This document shows, in pieces, positions 15,855 to 22,692 of a stretch of 37,403 bases of DNA. The notes under the pieces were generated by a model that saw only the letters and a list, made by a program, of their open reading frames with translations, was not told where the DNA came from and did no database searches. The stretch lies in assembly GCA_022394775.1 (NCBI GenBank), contig JAGFCB010000256.1:1-37403 (forward strand), read 5' to 3'. The first letter of the stretch is position 1. Each line of letters starts with the position of its first letter. The DNA comes from Candidatus Poribacteria bacterium. GTDB taxonomy: Bacteria; Poribacteria; WGA-4E; WGA-3G. The translations under genes and the position numbers were made by a program.

Positions 15855-15876
15855 TAGGCATGCTTCATCATGCCGT
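15851..15876 (+). repeat. GTAGTA-flanked hairpin repeat, copy 2
   Basis: GTAGTA then arms GGCATG and CATGCC around CTTCAT, followed by GT. Its first bases form the stop codon of hmuY1. The arms differ from copies at 2695 and 29394 but remain complementary. Confidence 0.75.
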
Positions 15877-15895
15877 TGCCACAAGGAGACTGAAA

Positions 15896-16126
15896 ATGGG
15901 TTACAAAGCAGAATTTTTATCACAAGCCGAGATATGCGCCATCTATCAATGTCTTGATGGACATATCCATTTGAAATATCGCACTTTAGATATCGCTATG
16001 GATAGCTGCGATTTCCACCAAGTCGCCGAAGTCTTTGTCGAGGCATTACGTGTTTTACAGAAAATCGAAGAACCGGTAACCGAAGAGATTGATCTGAAAA
16101 ACATGGATACGCTCATGAAAGTTTAA
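15896..16126 (+). CDS. Small Cys/His-rich cytoplasmic protein between the two hmuY genes
   Basis: ATG 15896 is chosen because AAGGAGA lies 7 bp upstream; the longer reading from 15830 would run back into hmuY1. The 76-residue product has no signal peptide or membrane segment. It contains Cys14, Cys19, His23, His25, Cys38 and His41 within 28 residues (AEICAIYQCL, GHIHLKYRT, MDSCDFHQVAEVF), dense enough to suggest a metal or haem site. The IHLxY...F..VAE.F..AL pattern vaguely recalls small proteins of unknown function beside haem genes in Bacteroidetes (DUF6686-like), which I cannot confirm. Its position inside the haem operon suggests a cytosolic accessory role such as haem trafficking. Confidence 0.7.
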   Translation: MGYKAEFLSQAEICAIYQCLDGHIHLKYRTLDIAMDSCDFHQVAEVFVEALRVLQKIEEPVTEEIDLKNMDTLMKV

Positions 16127-16170
16127 CATAGAGTGTAAGAAAACTATCAATTTAACTTTGTAAAAAAACA

Positions 16171-16192
16171 GGCACACCGCTTGTGCCGCTAC
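16171..16192 (-). repeat. GTAG-flanked hairpin repeat, minus orientation
   Basis: Read on the - strand: GTAGC then arms GGCACA and TGTGCC around a 5-nt loop. It lies 17 bp upstream of the hmuY2 start, overlapping its probable leader. Membership in the GTAG hairpin family is likely but the flank is shorter than in the best copies. Confidence 0.5.
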
Positions 16193-16209
16193 TTGATAGG
16201 AGAGTTATT

Positions 16210-16896
16210 ATGGAAAACATCAGAAGTTTTGTCAATCAACACGCCACCGCCTTTCTTATGCTAATACTCGGCGTCGTTATCCTTTTCAGTTTCGGTTGCG
16301 GTCCCGTTGATGAAGAGGACATTGAACAGCTGCTTCAGCCGGAGGAGGCTACCGACACGCCACCCCCCATGACCACAGAGACTGAGGCAACAATTGAAGA
16401 ACCCGTCGGACTTGAAACATTAACGTTCACAATCGACGCGACGAACAGAGAGGAATGGGTATATTTCTCTTTTGCCACCGGAGACGTTGTTGAGGTAGAA
16501 GATGCCGAAAATTCGGAAGCGTGGGATATCGGCTTTCAGCGGACACAAATCAAACTTAATGGTGGTATCAGTGGACCCGGAATGGGCAGTGCTGTCATGC
16601 TCACCGAGACGACTTTTGAGGCGGTAACGGCTGCCCCAGCAGACGGTTACCGTGAGGATACAGAAGATACGCTCGCTATCGTTCCGCAAAGTGAGAAAGG
16701 TTGGTACATCTACACGGGACCCCCGACACACTGGATCCTCCCTTTAGAAGATCGCGTGTTTGTGATAAAAGCCGCAGATGGCACACTCGCCAAAGTTCAA
16801 TTTGTCGGGTACTACAAAGACAACGTAAACAAGGAGGACAGCGGCTTCGTCACGTTTGAATACGTCCATCAGCCGGATGGCAGTCAGAATTTCTAA
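16210..16896 (+). CDS. hmuY: HmuY-family haem-binding lipoprotein 2
   Basis: ATG 16210 has AGGAGAG 5 bp upstream; the in-frame ATG at 16183 has none. The 228-residue protein is a lipoprotein (LFSFGC, Cys30), unlike copy 1. A Pro/Glu/Thr linker (about 34-68) precedes the HmuY domain: FTIDATNREEWVYFSF, AWDIGFQRTQIKLNGGISGP, GWYIYTGPPTHWILP, FVGYYKDN. His174 is the counterpart of His129 of copy 1. The two domains are clearly paralogous, implying a duplication with divergence into a lipid-anchored and a possibly soluble form. It should bind haem at the cell surface or in the periplasm and feed the adjacent TonB receptor. Confidence 0.88.
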   Translation: MENIRSFVNQHATAFLMLILGVVILFSFGCGPVDEEDIEQLLQPEEATDTPPPMTTETEATIEEPVGLETLTFTIDATNREEWVYFSFATGDVVEVEDAENSEAWDIGFQRTQIKLNGGISGPGMGSAVMLTETTFEAVTAAPADGYREDTEDTLAIVPQSEKGWYIYTGPPTHWILPLEDRVFVIKAADGTLAKVQFVGYYKDNVNKEDSGFVTFEYVHQPDGSQNF

Positions 16897-16934
16897 ATAT
16901 TGAGAGCAGATCAAGGTGGAACTTCTGCTTGAAT

Positions 16935-17056
16935 AGTTAACGGCTTTTCAACAGCGTAAGCCTCTGAAAAAGATGTATAGAACAAGTTTCGGCGTGCAGC
17001 CGAAATGAAAGGGGAAGACATGAGCCTTCTACCCATGAATTCCCCGAGGGGTCAAA
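16935..17056 (+). mobile_element. Probable remnant of an IS200/IS605-type element (PATE-like ends, no transposase)
   Basis: In the 247-bp gap after hmuY2, a left-end-like hairpin (GGCTT 16942-16946, AAGCC 16958-16962) follows TTAAC. A TTTCGGC/GCCGAAA hairpin lies at 16987-17005. Then comes ACATGAGCCTTCTACCCATG leading into a CCCCGAGGGG hairpin (17042-17051) and GTCAA. The run of TTCTACC, ATGAAT, CCCCG and GTCAA resembles the 3' ends of tnpB-carrying IS605-group elements, whose ends double as guide-RNA scaffolds. No tnpA or tnpB is present. A further GGACGC/GCGTCC hairpin (17062-17090) follows. This is recognition from memory without alignment, so confidence is limited. Confidence 0.4.
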
Positions 17057-17143
17057 TCAAAGGACGCAACTGATGCGACTCTTAGCGTCCCTTAACCTAA
17101 CATGTGTATTATAGCACAGCCTACTAATAAGGAAACAAATATT

Positions 17144-17905
17144 ATGAAATTCGTGTCTGTTTTTGGCTTATGCCTGCTAATTTTCGCACTCGCAACTGGA
17201 ATATGCGCAGCCCAAAAATTGGTATTGCATCTCTCTTTTGATGAACTCAAAGGAAAAGTTTCCAGCGATCTATCTGAATTTGGCAACGACGTAACCTTTA
17301 AAGGCTCTCCCAAGCTGCAAGAAGGTGTTTTTGGAAAGGCTTTGAAGCTCGACGGAAAAACCTACGGGGAAATTGCCGACCACGACAGCCTTGATATTGT
17401 TGATGGAATTACAATCGAATTCTGGGCAATCGTTGAGGGAGGTGAAAGTACTCAAAGCGGAGTTGAAAAAGGGAGATCCTGGGGACCCGGTTTGTATAAC
17501 CTTGCTGCAAACTACCACGGATCGAGCACTTTATTCCAATTCTTCGATCTGCCAGATCAGTGTGACGATGAAAATACTGGACAAGGAATCCAAGATGGGA
17601 AGTGGCACTTTCTCGCTGGCACGTGGGATGGGAAAACCATCCGACTCTACATTGATGGCAAACTGGACGCAGAAATGAAGTGTGCAGGGGAACTCACCCC
17701 TAATGCTGACCCTCTGTTTATAGGGGCGCGCGGTGGACAAAAACGTTTTCTCACCGGGGCACTTGATGAAATCAAAATGTACAATTACGCCTTGACGGCA
17801 GAAGAATTGCTTCAAGATATGACGGATCCAGTTCAAGCGGTTGATGCCAAAGACAAATTAGCGACACTTTGGGGGCGGCTCAAAACTCGCCAATTGGTGC
17901 AATAA
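17144..17905 (+). CDS. Secreted LamG (concanavalin A-like) domain protein
   Basis: Starting at ATG 17144 (AAGGAAA upstream) gives 253 residues with a clear signal peptide (to about residue 23, GICAAQ). The rest is one LamG domain: LVLHLSFDELKGK, GNDVTFKGSPKLQEGVFGKALKLDGKTYGEI, ITIEFWAIVEGG, WHFLAGTWDGKTIRLYIDGKL, PLFIGARGG, GALDEIKMYNYALTAEEL. This is the usual LamG jelly-roll pattern, often a carbohydrate- or ligand-binding module. It lies between hmuY2 and hmuT in the same direction, but a 247-bp gap upstream and a long hairpin downstream mean co-transcription is uncertain. A direct role in haem uptake is not evident. Confidence 0.85.
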   Translation: MKFVSVFGLCLLIFALATGICAAQKLVLHLSFDELKGKVSSDLSEFGNDVTFKGSPKLQEGVFGKALKLDGKTYGEIADHDSLDIVDGITIEFWAIVEGGESTQSGVEKGRSWGPGLYNLAANYHGSSTLFQFFDLPDQCDDENTGQGIQDGKWHFLAGTWDGKTIRLYIDGKLDAEMKCAGELTPNADPLFIGARGGQKRFLTGALDEIKMYNYALTAEELLQDMTDPVQAVDAKDKLATLWGRLKTRQLVQ

Positions 17906-17950
17906 AGAACTTTACACTGAACAACTGAACAACGCGTTCATGAGGCGTTG

Positions 17951-18004
17951 GGCATGGAACACCGTGTATCATAAATCTCCTTAAATTGCACGGGTTCCAT
18001 GTCC
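17951..18004 (+). other. Long-stem hairpin in the hmuT leader
   Basis: GGCATGGAACACCGTG (17951-17966) pairs with CACGGGTTCCATGTCC (17989-18004), giving about 15 bp with one bulge per side and a 22-nt loop. It ends 18 bp before the GGAGG of hmuT. No T-run follows, so it may be an RNA-stability or intergenic processing element rather than a terminator. Confidence 0.5.
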
Positions 18005-18032
18005 GACTACTCATTTCCCTACGGAGGAAACA

Positions 18033-18986
18033 ATGCAAATTTCTCGAACAATCCTTTTTAGAGCGTGGATCTTAAGTGTTTCGATTTTTATCCTGTTTGG
18101 GATTATATGCTGCCTCGCCGTCGCAGATGCAATTGAAGTCACAGATGCAGGCGACAAAACTGTCGTTATCACATCATCAGAACGTATCGTGAGTCTCAAC
18201 GGCAGCACGACCGAAATCCTGTTCGCATTGGGTGTCGGTGACAAAGTCGTCGGTTGCGATGCTTCATCGTCATATCCGAAAGGTGTAAAAGAAAAGTTGC
18301 CGAGCATTGGATACCAGTATGGACTCAACGCGGAAGGAATTCTCTCCTTGAATCCAACGTTGGTAATTGGGCGCGAGGATGTGAGACCGCCACAAGTCGT
18401 CCAACAACTCCGTATGGCAGGTGTAACGGTTCTACTGCTTAAAGAACCGCGAAGCTTTGAGACTGCCAAGCAGCGGTTGCTAACGATCGGTAAAGCAGTC
18501 GGATGCGAGAAAAAGGCTAAGGAATTGGCGAAGGCTTTAGATGCAGACATCAAGAAACTGGAAGCCAAACTCGCTTCGCGAAAAGAGATACCAAAACAAA
18601 AAGCACTCTTTCTTTATCTCCGAGGCACACAAACCACGCTGGTGTTAGGGAGCGATACTGCGCCTGGAGCGATGTTTGACATTGTTGGTGCTGAAAATGC
18701 AGCAGGGAACATCAAAGGAAACAAACCGATGACGGCAGAAGCAGTAATCGCTGCGCAACCCGATGTCTATATCCTATTTACCACAGGCTTGGAATCAATC
18801 GGTGGCGTTGACGGGCTGCTCAAACTGCCGGGATTAGCACACACACCCGCGGGACAAAACAGACGCGTTGTGACATTGGATGGACAATATCTGTCCGGAT
18901 TCGGTCCTCGCTGTGGACGCGCTGCACTCGACTTATTCCAAGGCATCTACGAAACTGATGGCCACTTCATTGCCACAGGCGAGTGA
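18033..18986 (+). CDS. hmuT: Haem ABC transporter periplasmic binding protein (HmuT/PhuT-like)
   Basis: GGAGG lies 5 bp before the ATG. The 317-residue protein has a signal sequence (to about residue 34) and a cluster A-III (BtuF/HmuT) fold: RIVSLNGSTTEILFALGVGDKVVGCDASSSYP, then LNPTLVIGREDVRPPQVVQQLRMAGV and MTAEAVIAAQPDVYILFTTG. The IGYQYG segment occurs at the position where HmuT-type proteins carry a Tyr haem ligand. It binds haem in the periplasm and delivers it to the HmuUV transporter encoded by the next two genes. No lipobox is seen, so it is probably soluble. Corrinoid or siderophore alternatives are less likely given the HmuY, PepSY and IsdG neighbours. Confidence 0.88.
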   Translation: MQISRTILFRAWILSVSIFILFGIICCLAVADAIEVTDAGDKTVVITSSERIVSLNGSTTEILFALGVGDKVVGCDASSSYPKGVKEKLPSIGYQYGLNAEGILSLNPTLVIGREDVRPPQVVQQLRMAGVTVLLLKEPRSFETAKQRLLTIGKAVGCEKKAKELAKALDADIKKLEAKLASRKEIPKQKALFLYLRGTQTTLVLGSDTAPGAMFDIVGAENAAGNIKGNKPMTAEAVIAAQPDVYILFTTGLESIGGVDGLLKLPGLAHTPAGQNRRVVTLDGQYLSGFGPRCGRAALDLFQGIYETDGHFIATGE

Positions 18987-19013
18987 TTCTATAGGATTAC
19001 GCCTTTAGACAAA

Positions 19014-20009
19014 ATGCAAAAGCGAACAAAGATTCTGTTTATTCTGATCGGTTTACTTCCTCTATCAATGTGCATCGCGGCGGGGGTAGGTGCGTATCAA
19101 ATCCTACCGTGGCGGATCCCTGAAATTCTGTTTTTCCGAAAGGATGGTTTTGCAGTCCTTGTTCACGTGCGATTTCCGCGCGTCGTACTATCCGCTGCTG
19201 TCGGTGCCATGTTGGCTATATCGGGGGCAACACTTCAAGGAATTTTTCGGAATCCACTGGCGGATCCTGGATTAATTGGTGTCACCGCGGGGGCAGGATT
19301 GGGCGCAACGGTCTGGATCGTCCTGATTGGTGGCGGTGCCCTCGGTATATGGGGACTCCCTATCGCCGCTTTTGCCTGTGGAATGCTCGTAACAATCAGT
19401 GTATGGAAGATCGCGGAGGGTGGTGGAAAAGTCAGCACATTAACGTTATTACTTGCAGGCATTGCCCTCAACAGTTTCGCCGGGGCGGGCATCGGATTAA
19501 TGACATTCCTCGCTGACGATGAGCAGCTGCGCAGCCTGACTTTTTGGTTACTTGGTGGCTTCGGTGGCGCGACATGGCAGGTCGTTTTCATAACGCTCCC
19601 AATTGCAGTTATAGGGCTTCTCATATTGGCGCGGCAAGCAGCAGCCCTGAATGCAATGAGTTTAGGCGAATCTGAAGCCTATCATCTCGGTGTATCGACA
19701 GAAACTTTGAAAAGATGGTCAGTTTTTGGTGTCGCTTTGACAGTCGGTGCTGCGGTTGCCGCCGCGGGTGGCATCGGTTTTGTAGGTCTTGTCGTTCCAC
19801 ATCTTCTCAGGCTTTTGGGTGGTGCTGACCATCGGTATGTCTTACCCGGTTCAGCAGTGGGCGGCGCGATACTACTCGTCTTAGCGGACCTGTTCTCACG
19901 CACAGTTGTTGTGCCTGCCGAACTACCTGTTGGCATTGTTACCGCCCTGATTGGTGGTCCCTTCTTCTTGTGGCTACTGATCAGGTTCAAACGTGAAGTT
20001 TTTTTATAG
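19014..20009 (+). CDS. hmuU: FecCD-type haem ABC transporter permease (HmuU-like)
   Basis: This 331-residue membrane protein shows the FecCD hallmarks: RFPRVVLSAAVGAMLAISG, ATLQGIFRNPLADPGLIGV near residues 45-90, and GGIGFVGLVVPHLLRLL plus ADLFSRTVVVPAELPVGIVT in the C-terminal third. About ten membrane helices are expected, and it would work as a homodimer in the inner membrane. It starts 27 bp after hmuT. There is no strong Shine-Dalgarno sequence, so translation may depend on hmuT. Confidence 0.9.
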   Translation: MQKRTKILFILIGLLPLSMCIAAGVGAYQILPWRIPEILFFRKDGFAVLVHVRFPRVVLSAAVGAMLAISGATLQGIFRNPLADPGLIGVTAGAGLGATVWIVLIGGGALGIWGLPIAAFACGMLVTISVWKIAEGGGKVSTLTLLLAGIALNSFAGAGIGLMTFLADDEQLRSLTFWLLGGFGGATWQVVFITLPIAVIGLLILARQAAALNAMSLGESEAYHLGVSTETLKRWSVFGVALTVGAAVAAAGGIGFVGLVVPHLLRLLGGADHRYVLPGSAVGGAILLVLADLFSRTVVVPAELPVGIVTALIGGPFFLWLLIRFKREVFL

Positions 20010-20035
20010 GAGAAGTTATCTGCGATCAGCCAGCC

Positions 20036-20061
20036 GTAGGGGTTGGGTTACCAAACCCCTA
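20036..20061 (+). repeat. GTAG-edged palindrome between hmuU and hmuV
   Basis: GTAGGGGTT and the complementary AACCCCTAC surround a GGGTTACC-type loop. It is followed by ACTGACAACCGATAGC, a dispersed short motif also seen near 1564, 23890 and 33901. The 84-bp hmuU-hmuV gap is otherwise empty. Confidence 0.55.
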
Positions 20062-20093
20062 CTGAAAACTGACAACCGATAGCTAAGAATATT

Positions 20094-20864
20094 ATGGTTG
20101 AATTGGAAAACGTTGGTTACCAGATTGGTAAACATTGGTTAGTCCGAAACATCAACGTTACAGTTGAAAACGGGGCGTTATGGGGACTCGTCGGTCCCAA
20201 TGGTGCGGGAAAATCGACGCTTCTGCGCCTAATTTCAGGAGAGCTCTTGCCAACAACCGGCGAAATCCGATTTTTCGACAAACCTATCCGTAGTTACGCA
20301 CCAAAAGAATTAGCACGCCTCCGAGCCTATCTCCAACAAAAACGGGACATAAACTTCCCATTCACGAGTCTGGAGGTCGCCCTATTTGGACGACACCCGC
20401 ATCTCAACGGCAGAAAAGAGACTGTCAAGGACCTCTCAATCGCCAAAGGAGCACTACAGCAGGTCGAAGCGAATATGTTCGAGGACCGACTCTATCCGAC
20501 GCTGTCTGGTGGTGAAGCAAGCCGTGTTGACGTTGCTCGAATCCTCACCCAAGCCCCAGACCTATTTTTGTTAGATGAGCCGACGAATCATCTGGATCCG
20601 AGACATCAAGTACAAATACTCAACCTATGCAAAACAATTTGCAGTCGAGGCAAAACTGTTATCACGGCAATTCACGACCTGAATCTCGCGTCAATGTATG
20701 CGGATCAATTGTTACTGTTGAAAGATGGAATGTCAGTTGCGTGCGGTCCACCTAAAACTGTGTTAACGCTAAGCCAGTTATCAGAAACCTACGATATTTC
20801 GTTTGATATATTATCGCATCCAGATGGCTACCCGTGGATAAGACCGACCCTGAATGGTTCATAG
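20094..20864 (+). CDS. hmuV: Haem ABC transporter ATP-binding protein (HmuV-like)
   Basis: The 256-residue ABC ATPase has Walker A GPNGAGKST (34-42), a Q-loop around Gln81/82, signature LSGGE (137-141), Walker B LFLLDE (157-162) and the switch His194 in AIHDLN. The FPFTSLEVALFGRHPH segment is typical of the HmuV/FecE class of iron-chelate importers. It powers haem import with HmuU. The stop is followed by a MITE-like element, not a clear terminator. Confidence 0.92.
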   Translation: MVELENVGYQIGKHWLVRNINVTVENGALWGLVGPNGAGKSTLLRLISGELLPTTGEIRFFDKPIRSYAPKELARLRAYLQQKRDINFPFTSLEVALFGRHPHLNGRKETVKDLSIAKGALQQVEANMFEDRLYPTLSGGEASRVDVARILTQAPDLFLLDEPTNHLDPRHQVQILNLCKTICSRGKTVITAIHDLNLASMYADQLLLLKDGMSVACGPPKTVLTLSQLSETYDISFDILSHPDGYPWIRPTLNGS

Positions 20865-20997
20865 AAACCTCGTCTATATTTTTGAAACAATCACACTGGA
20901 AATCCGTTCTAACCTGTGGTATACTACTCAATGTATATAAGAAAACCGAAAGTTCAAATTTTGGCGTAACTTCAAAATTTAAATTTGCTATGTCTAA

Positions 20998-21148
20998 CTT
21001 GAGTTGCCATCTATTTGCACACATAGCACTCCTACGGAGTGCGGTCGCTTAGATATACGATTTCTATAGATATATGACCCCTACGGGGTAAAGAAACACC
21101 TGAAGCATCTTCTTCAAATGTTCAAAAACTCCGTTAGTAGCAACTTGG
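20998..21148. mobile_element. MITE-like element, copy A (old, shortened)
   Basis: Imperfect terminal inverted repeats (CTTGAGTTGCCAT and, reversed, CCAAGTTGCTAC) bound a 151-bp segment. Inside are a GCACTCC-tac-GGAGTGC hairpin (21026-21042), TTTCTATAGATATA, and an ACCCC-tac-GGGGT hairpin (21077-21089). This is the same order as in copies B (27976), C (36685) and D (37286). No target duplication is visible and internal sequence is missing, so it looks like a decayed member. Confidence 0.65.
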
Positions 21149-21181
21149 ATTATTATAATAACGGATCTTAGGAGACACATC

Positions 21182-21643
21182 GTGAATCAAGAAACAAACG
21201 ACGCAATCATCAAAGAACTGACGCGTGTTTATTGGTTGGAATTAGAGGCAACCATCAACTATCTTGCCATTTCGGTTGATCTGGATGGCATCCGTGCTGA
21301 GGAAATTAAGAAATCTCTTGCAGCGGACATCCAAACCGAAATTACGCACGCGCAGGAACTTGCGGCTCGCATCAAGGAAATCGGGGGCAGTGTACCCGGT
21401 TCGTTCGCTTTTAAACCTGAACAAGCTTCGCTCCAACCACCAAAAGATTCCACAGATATGCTTTCGATGATCCATGGGGTTATTGAGGCGGAAAATGTCG
21501 CAATTGACCAATACAATAAGATTATTCGTATGTGCGATGGGATCGATTACGTCACGCAGGACCTCTGCGTCAAACTCCTCGCCGATGAAGAAAAGCATCG
21601 CCGAGAGTTTAGAGGATTTCTCAAGGAATTTGAGAAAGACTAA
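21182..21643 (+). CDS. Ferritin-like di-iron protein (bacterioferritin/Dps relative)
   Basis: Translation starts at GTG 21182, with AGGAG 7 bp upstream. The 153-residue, all-helical protein shows the ferritin di-iron pattern: Glu20 in WLELEATINYLA, Glu53 and His56 in EITHAQEL, Glu102/104 in VIEAENVAIDQY, and Glu136/137 with His139 in ADEEKHRREF. This matches the spacing of bacterioferritin ligands in the first helix pair (33 residues). It probably oxidises and stores iron in the cytoplasm, the logical endpoint of the haem-import operon upstream. There is no equivalent of the bacterioferritin haem Met that I can identify with certainty. A terminator follows. Confidence 0.82.
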   Translation: MNQETNDAIIKELTRVYWLELEATINYLAISVDLDGIRAEEIKKSLAADIQTEITHAQELAARIKEIGGSVPGSFAFKPEQASLQPPKDSTDMLSMIHGVIEAENVAIDQYNKIIRMCDGIDYVTQDLCVKLLADEEKHRREFRGFLKEFEKD

Positions 21644-21681
21644 TTCCATTAAAACAGACGGAAAATAGCTTGAGAAAAAAG

Positions 21682-21715
21682 CGAACAACGGGCTCATTAC
21701 CCGTTGTTCGTCTTT
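21682..21715 (+). terminator. Terminator after the ferritin-like gene
   Basis: A perfect 11-bp stem (CGAACAACGGG with CCCGTTGTTCG) with a 7-nt loop is followed by TCTTTT. It closes the haem/iron block. Confidence 0.88.
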
Positions 21716-21763
21716 TAAAGACGAAATGTCAAGAATATCAGAATATGCGCGGAATAAGGAGAC

Positions 21764-22387
21764 CTACTGCTTCTCAAGCACCATTTCTTCACCGTCAGCA
21801 GTTACCAGGACAAGCGTCCCGCCCTGTTTCGTACAAGCGGATTGCGCAAAGGGTTTGATGAAATTACCACTGAAGAACTCGTCAAAATCTTGCTCTACTT
21901 CTGCGACTGCCCGGCCAAATGCGACCTGAAAAAAATTTTTGGGTTCAGGTGCTATGTGTACTTCTGATCCCTTTTGAAATAAAGAGAGCGTCAGACCATC
22001 GAAAACGTAAGTCCCCGACCATGCCCCGATTTTCTCTGTTTTCCCAGGAGGTATGTCATCAAAAATAAAAACGGTTTCAGACCTAAAATTGCATGTCCAC
22101 GAATTGTCAGCAAAAACGTAGGTAAACTGTTTTACCTTTTCTACTGGTTCCTCGTCTTCTGCTAAGTCTTCAAAGAATTCTTCGGGGGTTCTGCCAAAGA
22201 TTGAAACAACTTCCCAAGAGCCGAGCAATTCTTCATTTGCTAATGGCGAAACAGACGATTCAAGTGTTGGTTTTTCAGTTTTTTCTTCTGCTAACACTAT
22301 AGGATCCACGTCGTCACCACAGCCAGCAACGCTTAGAAGCATCATACCCACAAGTAGAACTGGGATCACAAAACCTTTCGAGAGCAT
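21764..22387 (-). CDS. Lipocalin-like lipoprotein of unknown function
   Basis: The 207-residue product has a lipoprotein signal (LLSVAGC, Cys23) and an acidic linker. A beta-rich domain follows, beginning LLGSWEVVSIFG and continuing with QFTYVFADNSWTC, IGAWSGTYVFDGLTLSLF and GTLVLVTADGEEMVLEKQ. The LxGxW...F..dg.w....G.y...g..L pattern resembles small lipocalin-like periplasmic lipoproteins, usually of unknown ligand. It is convergent with the ferritin-like gene. No operon partner is evident. Confidence 0.7.
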   Translation of the reverse strand: MLSKGFVIPVLLVGMMLLSVAGCGDDVDPIVLAEEKTEKPTLESSVSPLANEELLGSWEVVSIFGRTPEEFFEDLAEDEEPVEKVKQFTYVFADNSWTCNFRSETVFIFDDIPPGKTEKIGAWSGTYVFDGLTLSLFQKGSEVHIAPEPKNFFQVAFGRAVAEVEQDFDEFFSGNFIKPFAQSACTKQGGTLVLVTADGEEMVLEKQ

Positions 22388-22692
22388 CTATTTTTTCTCA
22401 AAAAGAAAGTAAACTTATAGTAATTCGGCGGGATACAATCCCCGCCTGCAGAGAAGGGCACTCGCCTTGTGCAAAATACGGAATTACCGAATTAATAAAT
22501 TAATCCTCATCAAACCCCGCCTGCAGAAACATCCCAGCAAAAACCGTGCAACGCGGAGGTATGTTGTTTTCTAAAGTGTTGATTTATTTTTTTGTTTTAC
22601 TATAAACACTGTTCTCATCAAACTTCCGCCTTTCCCTTCAAATCAACTTGATAGCGGGACGGAGCAAGTCGTCTTTGTCAGTAATTGTTTGT
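22388..22692. other. Intergenic region with palindromes, no supported gene
   Basis: This holds a GGCGGG-atacaat-CCCCGCC hairpin (about 22427-22446) and paired AATTCGG/CCGAATT stretches. A GAAACATCCCAGCAAAAACC motif (22526-22545) is shared with 27751 and 34334. A well-placed GGAGG before an ATG at 22560 leads only to a 14-codon hydrophobic frame. Nothing else is recognisable. Confidence 0.5.
22526..22546 (+). repeat. Short dispersed motif GAAACAtCCCAGCAAAAAC, copy 1
   Basis: GAAAC, two or three variable bases, CCCAGCAAAA and a C-rich tail recurs at 27751-27769 and 34334-34355, each time in a non-coding stretch. Its function is unknown; it may be the edge of a larger decayed repeat. Confidence 0.4.

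Noticed and set aside
16897..17143. Known riboswitch (cyclic-di-GMP, cobalamin, fluoride) in the gap before the LamG gene
   Set aside because: The conserved cores of these classes are not present; the CCCCG...GTCAA ending fits an IS605-type end better.
22560..22604. ATG preceded by a perfect GGAGG, reading a 14-codon hydrophobic peptide
   Set aside because: It is too short to call; no homologue or operon context, possibly a gene-start fossil or chance.
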